The notes: generated by a model from the sequence alone, not told the origin. 64,000 nt of DNA from Escallonia rubra (GCA_033065855.1 JAVXUO010000144.1:124001-188000); one strand, 5' to 3'; shown: positions 1 through 12,545, counted from the stretch's first letter. Translations and numbers: made by a program.

Positions 1-1202
1 AGATCCCCTATTTGCATAATTTGGGTTAGTAGAAGATTGTGAAGCACCTCCTACGAGACTTTGCTCTATTGGAGTGTTACATAATTGCAGGTTACTTTTC
101 TTTCTCATCGCCCAGACTGAACCTCTAACTAGTTCTAACGTTGTTACTTCTCCAACATGAACATCGTTTTCTTTCATTGAGTCAGAGTTTACATGAAAAT
201 TCTGCTGCTTTTGAGCAACTTGGTTTCAACATCTTTGATGCTTGGACAGCTTGCTACTTTTCCTTAGAGCTCTACATAAACTTTGATATCCTTTTCATGA
301 CTATTTCCGAGTGTCATGGCTTGCAGATGAACTTTCGTGGAAGGAAAAAAGTTTATATGACCAGTTCGGACCTATGAAGAGATTTTCAATGGAAGTCCTG
401 ATTGGAGTAATCCATTTAGTTGGTTTGCTAGGTGCTTGTCTGGCTTACCTTAAGGGTGAAGTAATTATGAAAGCCTAGTTTCTGCTTGACCGGTTCTGGG
501 ACTTTTTCTCCTGAGGAGTGTGCGTTTACATGTGCAGTGAACAGGGCCTGCTTGCATAGTAGTTTTATCTGTTTTATACAGTAAACAACTAGCTTTAGGT
601 CTATCAGACTATCATGCACCAAGAATGCAGTGGGTTGGTTCATTATTTATTTAGTAGGGTTTGTGAGTTTTTATAAAAACACTGCACAGACAACGTTATG
701 TTGAAAAGTTGATGTATATTCTTCCACCTCCACAAATTATCCCTGGTGGGACCTGTTAATTGTAGCCATATACGAGTGTCTAACATTGGCAATTGATTAC
801 ACCCTTTCCCCCTCAAAGATAGTTTCTGGTAGCCATGAATTTGTGGCAGGGCATGCTTTGAGGGCTTGGGTATATTTTAGCGCTCATGTAACAGATCAGG
901 ACAAAGTTGTTATGCAGCCAACATTGTTGTATTCTGATTCGGAGATAGCATGGCGGCTGCAAAGTAATTTGTGAAACTCAATTCTGTCTCTGTAATTCTT
1001 TGTCAAAGAAAGATCTTCCTTAGAAAGGTTACGCATCTTGTTAGTGCAATTAACTATTATGTATCTTCTTATTTATTATACACACCTTGTCTTCTAGAGT
1101 TATGCATCGAGGACCTCCTGCTGTCCTATATACTGAAACAGTTAGTACCATACTCTTTTGAAACGTTAGATGCATTGTGCTCAATTTGGATGTCAAATGC
1201 AG
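1..1202 (+). other. Intron of the first GT47 gene, running in from the left edge
   Basis: This stretch precedes the first recognisable exon and ends in an AG acceptor at 1201-1202. It has no coding similarity to the first two exons of the paralogue at 29393, so those exons of this gene must lie to the left of the window, or be lost. I see no mobile-element termini or RNA genes here. Confidence 0.55.
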
Positions 1203-2908
1203 GAGCTATGAACTAATGGAACAGACACTCAAAGTTTACATCTATAGAGAGGGAGAAAGACCAATATTTCATCTGCCTGTGCTGAAGGGAATTTATGCTT
1301 CCGAGGGTTGGTTCATGAAGCAGCTGAAAACAAACAAACATTATGTTACTAAAAACCCAAGAAATGCCCACCTATTTTACTTGCCTTTTAGTTCTCGAAT
1401 GTTGGAAGAGACTCTATATGTACCTGGTTCTCACAGTCGTAAAAACTTAGTACAACATTTGAAGAACTACCTTGACATGATTGTGTCAAGATACCCCTTC
1501 TGGAACAGGACTGGTGGGGCTGATCATTTTCTCGTTGCTTGCCATGACTGGGTATGTTCCACCTCCTTTCAAGCGTTCTATGATTCAAAATTGCACTGGT
1601 ATGGGGCATTTCGACCCCACATAGTTAATATGAAGATGTATCTGAGAGAGTTTAAGAATGGCAACCTTCTCTTTGTTGTGAGTGCCAATTCTATTAGTGA
1701 ATATATTGATGTCTTTTTTCAATAATTACATGATACGTGATACATGTCATACGATATTGCATGAACTAGTGTGGTATTACCATTGAAATTGTATTGCACG
1801 TATCTTACGTCGCAGTTTCAGTTCATGATATGCAACCTACAACATGTAGAACGGTGCGGCAGATTAAACTGTGATACTATCTAAAGTCTTTATTGGCTTA
1901 GAACTTCTAAAAATGTGTAACTAGATCATATTACAGTAAAACTTAGAACTATTAGCCTACTACTTGGACAATCTTCTCGTGCTAGTCGATCAACTTTTTA
2001 CTTGAGATGTTTTATTTTTGATGTGTCATTTTCTTCAAAACGGTTGAAAATCTATGATATGATTCTATATGCCGTACAGAAAACTGGAAGCTTTATACAC
2101 AATAGGTGTCTCGAGTTAACTAGTATAGTATGTCTGGTACCTTACATCCTCTTCAGAATTCGATGTGGTTTTATCTTCTCTTGGGATATCAGCTTGATGT
2201 CCAGATTTGTTGTTTATCAGTTACTGAAGTTTACAATTTCAGGCCCCAGCTGAAACGGAAAAATATTTGGCTAGTTGCATACGAGCTCTATGCAACTCTG
2301 ACATTAAAGAAGGTTTTAAACTGGGCAAGGACGTGTCTCTTCCAGAAACAAATGTGCGAACAGTTCGGAATCCTTTAAAAGAAGTGGGAGGCAACACTGC
2401 ATCCGAGCGGCCAATCCTTGCTTTCTTTGCTGGGAAAATGCATGGATATGTCCGTCCTATTCTGTTACAGCAGTGGGAAAACAAAGATCCTGATATGAAG
2501 ATCTTCAAGCGGCTGCCTAAGAGCAAGAATAATAAGATATATAGTCAGCACATGAAGAGCAGCAAGTACTGTATATGTGCAAAAGGGTATGAAGTCAACA
2601 GTCCACGAGTAGTGGAGGCCATCTTCTTTGAGTGTGTTCCCGTGATTATATCAGACAATTTTGTACCACCCTTTTTCGAGATTTTGGATTGGGAGTCTTT
2701 TGCCGTATTTGTCCAAGAGAAGGATATTCCAAACCTAAAAAGCATACTTCTCTCAATCTCAGAAAGAAGGTATCTCGTAATGCAGCAGAGGGTTAAGCAG
2801 GTACAACAGCATTTTCTTTGGCATTCTAAGCCTGTAAAGTATGATATTTTCCATATGATACTCCATTCAATATGGTACAACAGAGTTTTCCAACAAAGAC
2901 CCAGGTGA
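1203..2908 (+). CDS. GT47 exostosin-family glycosyltransferase, 3' part (last two exons)
   Basis: Exons are 1203-1551 and 2243-2908 (stop at 2906-2908), with GT at 1552 and AG at 2241-2242. The first visible exon begins in phase with one base completing an Arg codon, as in the paralogue at 31730. The protein reads SYELMEQTLKVYIYREGE, then FWNRTGGADHFLVACHDW at the exon end. The last exon carries APAETEKY, RPILAFFAGKMHGYVRP, the MKSSKYCICAKGYEVNSPRV block and ECVPVIISDNFVPPF, the conserved C-terminal nucleotide-sugar-binding region of plant exostosin-like proteins. It ends with HSIWYNRVF and a short tail. Members of this family are Golgi type II membrane enzymes acting on cell-wall polysaccharides; the exact substrate cannot be read from sequence. 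No stops or frameshifts occur in the visible exons, so it looks functional. The N-terminal anchor and stem exons are outside the window. Confidence 0.9.
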
Positions 2909-3187
2909 AAATGTTTGTTGATTATGAAGATTTGCAGATGCACAATTTGTTAATTGGGAATTTGGTCAGCACCATCCCAGCGCGGAAATGAGCAGGAATT
3001 TAGAGATTTTAGGAGTTCCAGTGGACATCATGTGGTATTAATTGCTGTACAGAAATCAACCAGACCTATTCTTTTCTGTAAAGTCCTCTTTCTTTCTCCT
3101 TCGTACCAAAGGTATAAAACTGCATCTAATGACATTTTGAGGGTGGAAGCTGTTTCACAAGATGTTTTTTAATTTCTTTTTGTGTGT

Positions 3188-3218
<31 letters not shown>

Positions 3219-3900
3219 GGTGGTTCGGTGATGCTTCTGTTGGAGCTTGTTTCTGCAGTTTAGTTGCGCTTACCTCCCTCAAGACAATCTCCCAAAGTGT
3301 AAAACTGCATCGAATGACATTTTGAGGCTTTGGTTGAGGAATGATTTTACGATCGCGCCATAGTTTGGAGTGTGTTTACGACAATTTTGCTTGCAGACTG
3401 TACTTCTGTTTGTCGAGTAGATATTCAGAAGCACACAAGACACTCTGCACAGCATAAAAAGCTCGAGAGAGAAAATGAAAAACAGACAGCAAAAGTTCTG
3501 ACTGTACAGAGCTGGCTTTAGTCTTTAGTTTACTCTGCCCAAATCTGATTATGACTTCATTGCGATGTCCCAAGGCACTATTGAGACGAGTCCCAACAAC
3601 CATCCGTCTGATGTGCTTTTTTCTCTTTCCACAGTGTTCACAACCTATTTTGATCGTACCGAAGAGCCAACTAGGGGTCCCGCTTCACGCAAACACGTCG
3701 ACAGATACAACGTGCATTTTTTCAACGCATCGAATTGGTCAGCGCGCGCACGCTCAAGTCACGTGCGTTTTTCGCTCCGCGCGCCTTGTGCGTGACTTAG
3801 GCATGATTTATTTCATGTTGACGTTACTCACGCTAGCGCGATCGTCACACCGAGACCACTCAAACACCTTTTCACCAAAAATGTCGATCAACGGCGCAAC
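2909..3900 (+). other. 3' flank of the first GT47 gene and spacer
   Basis: The stretch contains the 3' untranslated region and spacer. It includes a 28-bp direct repeat with one mismatch (3115-3142 and 3300-3327, motif beginning TAAAACTGCAT) on either side of a TG/G microsatellite. No other gene was seen. From about 3620 the base composition turns GC-rich as the tandem arrays approach. Confidence 0.5.
3181..3220. repeat. (TG)n followed by a G run
   Basis: Eleven TG units run directly into about 18 G residues. This is a compound microsatellite, likely to vary in length and to be error-prone in sequencing. Confidence 0.95.
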
Positions 3901-3925
3901 CGGAGCAACGTGGTCAAGGGGCAAA

Positions 3926-4302
3926 GGCCTTGGCCAACCCCATGGGGTCGGCCTCGGCCTCCCATGGGGGGTTGGCCTTGGCCTCCCCCCCCCCCCCCCC
4001 CCCTTCCGGTTCTTCACTTTTCGTGCAAAGTCCTTTTCACACTTTTTTCGCTTTGTACGTCACTTTGGCACCTTGTTCATCATGTGGGTACGATTCTTGG
4101 TAGCACGCTCGTCGTAGCATAACTTCTAGATTCACCATTGCTCATCAAAACACCTACCGTCGGCGCGACCAAAGTTCATCAAAGGGGGGAGTGGCCTTGG
4201 CCTCCCTTCATGGGAGTTGGCCTTTTGCCTTGGCCACCCCCTAGGGTCGGCCTCGGCCTCCCCAAGGGTGGTGGCCTTGGCCTTCCCCCCAATGTTTGGC
4301 CT
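3926..4302. repeat. GC-rich repeat of GGCCTTGGCC/TCGGCCTCCC words with a C run
   Basis: Words such as GGCCTTGGCC and GTCGGCCTCGGCCTCCC recur in two clusters, 3926-4003 and 4190-4302, separated by a less repetitive piece. A 12-bp palindrome ACCCCATGGGGT lies at 3937-3948 and a run of 19 C at 3985-4003. Long open frames here on both strands are by-products of the repeat. Confidence 0.75.
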
Positions 4303-4374
4303 ATGGCCTCCCCTCATGCGCGCACTTGTTTTCTCGAGTCTTTGCACCTCCGCGATGTTTATGTCCGTTTGTAC

Positions 4375-4660
4375 ACAAACCTCGCGACGTCCGTCGTGCA
4401 TCAACCTCGCAACGTCTGCTCGTACATCAACCTCCTAACGTCCGTTCGTACATCAACCTCGCGACGTCCATCGTGCATCAACCTCGCAATGTCCGTTCGT
4501 ATATCAACCTCGCGACGTCCGTCGTGCAACAACCTCGCGACGTCCGTTCGTACATGAACTTCGCGACGTCCGTCGTCCATCAACCTCGCGACGTCCGTCG
4601 TACATCAACCTCGCGACGTCCGTCGTGCATCAACCTCGTGACGTCCGTTGTCCGTGACCG
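4375..4660. repeat. Tandem array, about 25-26 bp unit, about 11 copies
   Basis: Repeated units of the form CAACCTCGCGACGTCCGTCG plus TGCAT, with alternation between a GTCGTGCAT and a TTCGTACAT ending. This gives an approximate two-unit higher-order rhythm. The reading frames across it are repeat artefacts. Confidence 0.9.
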
Positions 4661-4844
4661 CACACCGCTCCCGTGATTCCCATCGCCTGAAGTCGCGCGC
4701 TACCGCCGAATGATCCGTCGCCGACGACCGCATACCACCACTCCCAACTTTGTCATTACTACATGTTGCATTCATTATCTTGTTATGACAGGTACACTCA
4801 GCTCACATCTCTTCTTTGGGACACCCGACACGCGCCCGTGCGCC

Positions 4845-5590
4845 GTCTCCGCGACGTTCGTCGCCGCGCTCGTGCGCCACTTTCATGATATGTGCCCACG
4901 GCACCAGGTATTGTCTCCGCGACGCTCGTTGCCGCGCTCGTGCGCCACTTCCATGATATATGCCCACGATACCAAGTATTGTCTTGGCGACATTCGTCGC
5001 CACGCCCGGGCGCCATCCTCATGATACGTGCCCCGGCACCAAGTATTGCTCCGCAACATTCGTCGTCGTGCCTGCGCGCCATCCTCATGATACGTGCCCC
5101 AGCACCAAGTATTGTCTCCGCGACGTTCGTCACCGCGCTTGTGCACCACTTCCATGATATATGCCCACGACACCAAGTATTGCTCTGTGACGTTCGTCGC
5201 CGCGCCTGCGGGCCATCCTCATGATACGTGCCTCGGCGCCAAGTATTGCTTCGCGACGTTCATCGTCGCGCCTGCGCGCCATCCTCATGATACGTGCCCC
5301 GGCACCAAGTATTGCTCTGTGACGTTCGTCGCCGCGCCTGCGGGCCATCCTCATGAGATGTGCCCCGACGCCAAGTATTGCTCCGCGCCGTTCGTCGTCG
5401 CGCCTGCGTTTCACTCTCATAACACGTGCCTCAGCACCAAGTGTTGTCTCCGCGACGCTCGTCGCTGTGCTCGTGCGTCACTTCCATGATACGTGCCCCG
5501 GCACCAAGTATTGTCTCTACGACGTTCGTCGCCGCGCCCATGCGCCACTTTCATAACATGTGCCCCGGCACCAGGTATTGTCTCGTGCTG
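4845..5590. repeat. Tandem array, about 67 bp unit, about 11 copies
   Basis: Each unit contains CGACGTTCGTCGCCGCGC, a CATGATA(C/T)GTGCCC block and GGCACCAAGTATTG. Unit starts recur at about 4851, 4920, 4988, 5053, 5119, 5188, 5256, 5320, 5387, 5452 and 5520. Two unit variants can be told apart: a CTCGTGCGCCACTTCCATGA type and a CTGCGCGCCATCCTCATGA type. The array abuts the array that starts at 5634. Confidence 0.92.
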
Positions 5591-5633
5591 TAGGCACAGC
5601 GCCCATGCGCCACAATCATATTACATGCTTCTG

Positions 5634-5945
5634 GGATGGGCTCACAACCTTATAGCCATCGCCGTCTCAATCACAAGGGGGGTTCGGCCCTTGTATCGGG
5701 ATGGGCTCACAACCTTATAGACATCGCCGTCTCAATCACAGGAGGGCTTCGCCCCTCGTACAGGGATGGGCTCACAACCTTATAGCCATCGCCGTCTCAA
5801 TCACAAGGGGGGCTTCGGCCCTCGTACCGGGATGGGCTCACAACCTTATAGCCATCGCCGTCTCAATCACAGGGGGGCTTCGGCCCTCGTACCGGGATGG
5901 GCTCACAACCTTAAAGACATCGTCGTCACAATCACGGGGGGCTCC
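5634..5945. repeat. Tandem array, about 65 bp unit, 5 copies
   Basis: Units begin GGGATGGGCTCACAACCTTA and continue with CATCGCCGTCTCAATCAC and a GGGGGCTTCGGCCC block. Starts are near 5634, 5698, 5764, 5829 and 5894. The unit is unrelated to the array immediately upstream. Confidence 0.92.
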
Positions 5946-6925
5946 GGCATGAGGACCCCTCGCAGCGGATTACGAGCACTGAGCTACGACTATGTCCACT
6001 CATGTTACTGTCAATCGTCGACACCACCAAGACAATGACCCACGGGTCACTCCGGGACGGGAGCAGGTCCTCGGAGGGCATCGCGCCTAGTCCGCCTGGC
6101 AGTTGGCTACAGGGGCAACCCTCACCGCTGTCAGGTTCTCTGCGCGTCTCTTGACGCACCTCGTGGGATTCAGTAAGGGCTTGGACCGGTGGCTGGAGCA
6201 ACGGGCTTACTCTGATCATGCTGTCATGGTGTGGTCAGTCTTCTCAGACAGGTAGAGCGACGATGTATGGGGCAGGCAACGCGAATTTGGGAACCGACAG
6301 TCCAACGGAGAACCGGTATTTTGGGACCCCCTGGTGACGTGTCACTCCCAGGGGACGACATGTGGCACTTTATGACATAAGCATACCGTTTCCTATTAAT
6401 AGTGGACTTTACAACTCAAAAAGGGGACTTCTTCTTCATTCTCACAAAATCACTTTCTCACTCTAAAATTTGGGAGCTCTTGGATTCTAGTGAGAGAAAG
6501 ACAAATTGGACATAACTTTGGACCGTAACATTGGACCCCGACTCGGACCCTGACTTGGACTGTCGACTGCCGGCCCTGTTCGTCTCAGTCTTACGTTCGC
6601 AGCACTGTCACTCCTCACGGCCTGTCTGGGAAGCCTTGCTCTCTGCCCTTACTCCGCCCTCACTGTTTCTCACTTTGTATACTTGGAAGCTGACTCGGAC
6701 TGCAGCTTTTGTGGCACCTCCACGTAGGTACGAACCCACTTTCCTTGGCATCACACAGCTAATTATTACAAACTGTTTAAATCAAAGTTTTCTCGCATTA
6801 TTCACGTCATCTCTGAGAGTCTCTCTCTTTTCTGTCCAAGGTCAAATATGTGGGTTTCATGGATAGCTGTATGTTTATAGAAAAGGAGTAGATGGACAAC
6901 CCCCGTACCCCCACCCCCAACAACG
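5946..6925. other. Unclassified non-coding stretch, possibly part of a retroelement terminus
   Basis: There is no gene-like frame. A TATA-like CTATTAATAG near 6392 is followed by a pyrimidine-rich stretch and a direct-repeat-rich piece (GGACCCCGACTCGGACCCTG, near 6534). This resembles a promoter-to-leader transition in some plant LTRs, but I found no terminal repeats or primer-binding site, so the class is open. Confidence 0.25.
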
Positions 6926-6945
6926 CGCGCGCGCGCGCACACACA
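6924..6945. repeat. (CG)n(CA)n microsatellite
   Basis: Alternating CG dinucleotides run into CA dinucleotides, a purine-pyrimidine alternating tract. Confidence 0.9.
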
Positions 6946-7882
6946 ATGGAGAAAAAAGAAGAGGAAATGTCAACATCACGTTTGAATCTTCAAAACAACG
7001 CGATATAAGTTGATATATCTGCTTTTTATTTCTTGTTCGTAATCGTTTTTTATTTGTCAATTGCTCGCTTGTCATTTCTACTAGTCATCTGAACCAGGAG
7101 GGATCTGTGTATAAACAAATTATCTAAGCTTGTCATTATTACTGGCTATCTCAACTGGGAAGGATCCGTATAGACAAAGATGTAATCTTTTCATACCCAA
7201 AAGCCGTTGATAGAGCAAAGAATATGTTCGCAGAAAAGGAAAAAGGACACTAGAGAGATAAGGAGGAATACTATTTTGGTCGAAACTAGTGCCATCATTG
7301 AAAATTGTCTCAAAGAAGGGGAATGCTACTCGGAGTAATTCCTTGACAATCATTTACAAAGTGCAATTGTCGCGAATTCAGGGGCATCTGCACATGAGTA
7401 TGATCGAATATACTTAACTAAGGCCCCCAATACCTTTTTTTATAAGATCTTCTAGTGTTTGGGTGATGTTAGGGTCGGCGCGAAGTCCAGGTTATTGTGT
7501 GGTCCAATGCTAAGACGCTCACCCAATGAGTTCGTGACATAGGTGTCATGATCACGGTGTAACATAGGACAATAGCGAGGCTGGTGATTTTTATTTTTTA
7601 TTTTTATTTGGGGTTAATAGGAGAATTACCGTGTTACCAATCAAAGAGAATCAGTTACTAAAGCAGAAAAGTTCTTTCGACAAGCAAAACTTACACCAAA
7701 GAACTTACACTTCTTTTCAAAATCCAATGAGAAAGTCAAGTAATTTTTCTTCTTCTCACATCGCGTTCACCTTCTTCAATGCTCCACAGGTGAGACCACT
7801 AGTACACGTGGGACTGGGTTAAATAGATTGGATCCCATTCCACATTGGTTACAGCTTTCCTATGGTAAGACAACATATTTAA
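6946..7882. other. Non-coding spacer
   Basis: AT-rich unique-looking sequence. I see no convincing gene, terminal repeat or RNA structure in it. Confidence 0.5.
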
Positions 7883-8444
7883 GGCCCTGTTTGACACAAC
7901 TTTTTTTTCTATTTTTTTTTTTCAGTTTTGAAAATTAGAAAAAAAAGTTGTGTTGTTTTTAAACTGAAGAAGAAAAAAAACTCCAAAAATGAGTTTTTTT
8001 TTTCTTTTCAGTTTTGGTTTTTATTTTTGAGACCACCACCGTCACCCTCCCACCGCCGGCAGCCACTGTCAGCCACCTCCGGCCGCCGGCAGCCACCTCC
8101 GGCCACCACCGCCGGCAGCCACCTCCGGCCACCACCGCCGACAGCAACCTCCAGCGGTCGGTGGCCACCTCCGGCAGCCACCCCCGACTGCCGGTGGCCA
8201 CCTCCGGCCACCACCATCGGCGGTTGCCCGCGGCCAACTCCGGCGACCACCTCCACGCCCCACCACCGCAAACCACCACAGAAAAAAAAAACTCAAAATA
8301 AAAAATGGGTTATCAAAAACAAAAAAAAAATAAATATTGGGTTATCAAACACCCTCTTGTTTTTGTAAAAAAAAAATTGAACTGCTCTTTAATATATTTT
8401 TTTGGAAACTGAAAACAAAAAAAAAAGTGTTGTCAAACAGAGCC
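7883..8444 (+). mobile_element. MITE, family with a CCACCG-type core, copy 1
   Basis: Terminal inverted repeats are GGCCCTGTTTGACAC at the left and, on the opposite strand, GGCTCTGTTTGACAA at the right. Poly-A/T arms flank a GC-rich core of CCACCTCCGGCCACCACCG-like words (about 8026-8272). No coding capacity for a transposase. Flanks are TTAA on the left and TATT on the right; a clear target duplication is not visible, so the superfamily (PIF/Harbinger or hAT) is undecided. Two relatives occur at 13617 and 50997 in the same orientation. Confidence 0.8.
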
Positions 8445-8503
8445 TATTTTCCTTTTTTTTTTGGTGCTACTGAAAATTTATAGCAAAAGGTTAAAAATAC
8501 AGC

Positions 8504-11500
8504 CTAGGCCCTACTAGGGTCAACACCTGCTATATCAGCTGCTAACAGGGAAAGAACCACCTCTGGTGGTTGCATGAGATACACAAAAGAATCCCTCTGT
8601 TGCTCTCCAATTTTTGCTAAATGATCTGCGCACTGATTGCCCTCTCTATATACATGCTTGATAATGGTTGTAGTAGAAATCAAAAGATATTTAGCATCCT
8701 TAATTAGACTACTCAGGGGGTGCAAATTGCAATCATCTGCAGCTAGTAGCTCCACTGCTATCATTGAGTCTGTTTCAAGAATCACATTTGTAAATCTTTT
8801 TCTTTGATCACTTGTAAGCCTTTGACAATGCCCAGTAGTTCATCTTCAAGTGCATTGCAAGTTGGTATGCTGCCCAGGAAGCCTCCTAGCCATCTACCAG
8901 CCTCCTAGCCATCTACCTTGACTGTCCCTCAAGAGCCCACCATATCCTCCCACCAAGTCATCCTTACCACAACCATCTGTGTTCATCTTGATGTAACCTG
9001 CAAGAGGAAGGCACCAAGTTACTGTGGGTTTTGATTTTCTTAGTTGCTTTTTCTTGGTCTCAAAAGCATTTTCAACTTCTTCAGCAAATTTGATGCAGAT
9101 CTTCTAGCTCACATCAAAAGGGATGAGAACCCCTTCAATACTTTCTTTGTTTTTGCTTTTTCAAATTTCCCACAAAATAGCTATGAAAATATATCGCCAT
9201 GAGGTGTTGCCAAACTAGTTTTCCCTTGCTCAATAATGTTTTTGGTAAGCCAGCTTTTCAAACTCATGGTATCTTCCATCTCAAGTTGAGATATGGAGAA
9301 GATTTTTTCCCAAAGACCTCATGCCTTGGGACATTCTCTAATGATATGCTCTGTAGTTTCCAACCCATGACCACACCTTGTACAACTAGAATTAGATGTC
9401 AGATTTTTAATAGCGCGAAGGCCATTGGAAGCAATCCTGTCATGCAATAAAATCCAGATAAACATGATAATTTTCTGAGGGATATTAAGTCTCCAGATCC
9501 ATCTCCAATTATCCAGGGGGTAAGGGGGTGGGGGGTGGGTGGGTGGGTTAGGATTGTACAAATCAAGAATAATTTTGTAGGCACTAGGTATGGAAAATTT
9601 TCCATTAGAATGTTTCCCCCAACATGGTTAATCCTCTCCCACCTCTTCCATAGGAAGGTAAATTCTATGTATTTGTCTACATCTCTCATTATCAACCCAT
9701 CTTCCTCCAAAAATCATATTCTCACTTTGAAATCTTGGCCAACCAACTCATTTCATATGCATAGAGGACCATCCCCACACCACCAATCATGCCAAAAATT
9801 AATCTTATAGCCCTTATTCACAATCCATTTCATGCCACTTCTGACAATATGGTTGCTTTTTTTAATACCCCTCCAAGTTTGTGAACTTCTAGAGTTCGTG
9901 GTCCAGTCTCTAGGATTTTCACTCTTAGCATACCTATGTTTTAAAACTTTCACCCATAGAAGATCTTCATTGCTTAAGATTTTCCAACCCAATTTAGCCA
10001 GACAAGCAAGGTTATTATATTTGGATTTTCTAAGACCCAGGCCCCTTGGCTTTTGGGGGTGCACACAATTTCCCATTTCACGAGATGCAATTTTTCTTCT
10101 CATCAGTGTCTCCCCAAAGAAAAGATTTATTGATTATATCCAATTTCTCAGTCACTTTGGCAGGTAAGGCATGGACTTGCATGGTATGTATAGGTATAAC
10201 AGAGGTAACAGCTTGAACAAAGGTAGTTCTACCAGCAAAAGTTAACAGTTTGGATTTCCACCCCGCTAATATTTTTTGGACTTTTTGGAATACCTGGTCA
10301 TAAATGTTTTGGGTCAGCCTTTTATGGACAAGAGGGATACCCAAATAAGTACCAAGGTTATCAGTCAGAGGTATTCCACTTTTTTTACTAATATTTTGAG
10401 CTCTCATCGCAGGGACATTAGGTGAAACATATAGCTTGGATTTACGTAGGTTTATCTTTTGACCAAAGTTATCACAAAACTTTCCTAGAATGTTCATGAT
10501 TTTCTGACATTCCCTTTCCCCCTCTTTGCTAAAAATTCACAGGCCCCCATTTGGAAGCTCTTAGACCAATCCAATTCTTATTCTTATTACAATCATTAAT
10601 CATATGAGACAGTCTTTCAATGCACAACACAAAGATATAAGGAGAGATGGGGTCTCTTTGCCTAATACCCCTCCCCGGGTTAATAGGCTCAAGGGGGGAA
10701 CCACCAGTGATACAGCTCATTATGATTCTCACCCAAGAAATAGGAAAGTTGAAACCAATAAGGGTTTGATGGATAAAATCCCAACTTAATCTATCGTAAG
10801 CTTTCTCCAAATCAATTTTAAATGTCATACCACCTCTTCTTCCTTTCATATTTTTAAGGGTATGGATAATCTCTTGAGTTATTATCACATTGTCAATGGT
10901 GGTTCTTCCAGGAACAAGCTACTTTGGGCGGGGCTAATAAGTTTATTCAAATAAGGTCTAAGTCTAGCAATCAGGACCTTAGAAAGACTTTGTATGTCAC
11001 GTTCAAAAGACTAATAGGCCTAAAATGGTTGATGCTCTAGGGATTCTCAATTTTAGGAATTAGAGTGACTAAAGCTCTATTGTTTTCAGCTGGCATAACA
11101 CCATTAATGTAACAATTCTTAATAAAATCACAGCAGGTTTTACCAACTATATCCCAATACTTATGATAAAACATACCATTTATTCCATCAGGTCCAGGCG
11201 CTTTAAGAGCCTTAATGTTGAAAAAAGCATGCTTAATTTCAGAATCACAGAAAGGGATTTCCAGAGATTTAGCTTCCATGTCATCCAGTCTAGCGTGGTC
11301 TTTATCAACCTAATCTTGATTCAAGTTGATTTCTTCATGCGCAAACAAATTTTTAAAATGATCATTTATATGCATCTCCAACAGATTAGGCATGGTTATC
11401 CAGTGACCATCAGGAGATTTCAAGGCATTGATTTTATTCTTTTTTCTCCTGCTAATAGTAGAAACATGGAAAAAAATTGGTATTCATGTCTCCTTGACAA

Positions 11501-12545
11501 TGCCAGTTTATTCTAGATTTTTGTAACCAAAACACTTATTCTTGATTAAGAATGTCTATGTATTCTTTTCTTAGGTCTCTCTCCAACAGTTCCAGATTAT
11601 GGGACCATTGAGTAGCTAGGGAACATTGAATCCCTTTAAGTCTAGCAAGAAAAAGTCTTTTTTCCTGAATATATTTCCAAAGACATGTTTATTCCAAAGT
11701 TTAGCCTGAATTTTGAAGTCTTCAGTGGTAGAGAATATGTTATCACAATATTTGTCCTAGGAATTTTTAACAATTTCAGAGAAAGTATCATTTAACATCC
11801 AAGCAGCTTCTAAACGGAACGGTCTATTAGAAATAGAAGGGTTAAAGAGCGTACCAACGCAATTCACAATTATAGCACAATGATCAGAAGTAGTGCGAGG
11901 AAGATTGCAGACCTGAGCTTCGGGAAATAGATTGCTCCATTCAGGCGTAGCTAGACATCTGTCTAATCTTTAGGCCCATTGGCCCAACCCCCTCTTCTAT
12001 CAGTCCAGGTCAATTTAGGCCCATTGCACCTTAGGTCCATTAATCCACATTGGTCAATATTGTTGCGAAATTTCCTAATTCGGCTTGTTTCTCCTTCATC
12101 TCCTCTTCCCTTTCTTTTAGTAATACAAGCAATGTCATTGAAATCTCCTCCAATCATCCAAGGTTGTTTGCAAAGTTCCTCAGATTCTGCCAAAGTTGTT
12201 CTCTTCTTCTTGGGTTTGGGTGGCATATACCGCCGAGAGGATCCAATCATCAGAGTCCCTTTTGGCTATATTAGCGTGTATAACTTGACAATTTGCTTCG
12301 ATAATGTTAACGTTAATTTGGGAATAATCCCATTGGAGCCAAATTCCACCAGCTCTTCCTTCCGGGTTCACAATACATGATGTATGATAGTCTAATTCGT
12401 GGAAAAAGTTTCCCATCCCAGGGGATTGGACTATCGGCTCTAAAATAGCAATCATATTGGGATGAAATCTTCGAACAATTTCTCTAAACTCATTCCGGAA
12501 TTTACTATTCCTAGCCCCGTGACAGTTCCAAATTAAAATATCCAT
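8504..12545 (-). pseudogene. LINE ORF2: endonuclease, reverse transcriptase, RNase H (broken)
   Basis: ORF2 starts MDILIWNCHGARNSKFR at 12545 (endonuclease). The frame shifts near 12230 in SAVYAT, then PWMIGGDFND continues and SDHCAIIVN marks the endonuclease end. The reverse transcriptase has ALKAPGPDGINGMFY (near 11200), IDLEKAYDRLSWDF (near 10800) and GIRQRDPISPYIF (near 10660). The segment that should carry the catalytic FADD motif is absent: KWGPVNF joins directly to SKEGERECQKIMNI near 10535, an apparent deletion of about 15 codons. Then come zf-RVT (WRLNIPQKIIMFIWILLHDRI, CTRCGHGLETTEHIIRECP) and RNase H (ETDSMIAVELL, REGNQCADHLAKIG). Multiple stops are also present. Confidence 0.88.

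Noticed and set aside
1177-1202. ATG at 1177 as start of the first glycosyltransferase
   Set aside because: It lies in the intron just before the AG acceptor at 1201-1202; the paralogue shows that coding begins here as an internal exon.
3808-5556. Numerous open frames of 60-140 codons on both strands across the GC-rich arrays
   Set aside because: They follow the tandem units in several frames at once, have repetitive Arg/Pro/Ala-rich translations and no domain; they are artefacts of repeats with few stop codons.
4375-5945. CRISPR array
   Set aside because: Tandem repeats are head to tail without unique spacers, and the genome is a plant's.
7959-8368. Pro/Thr-rich or Gly/Trp-rich frames in the first MITE core
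   Set aside because: Produced by the CCACCG-type tract; the same occurs at 13716-13986 and 50993-51534 in the other copies.
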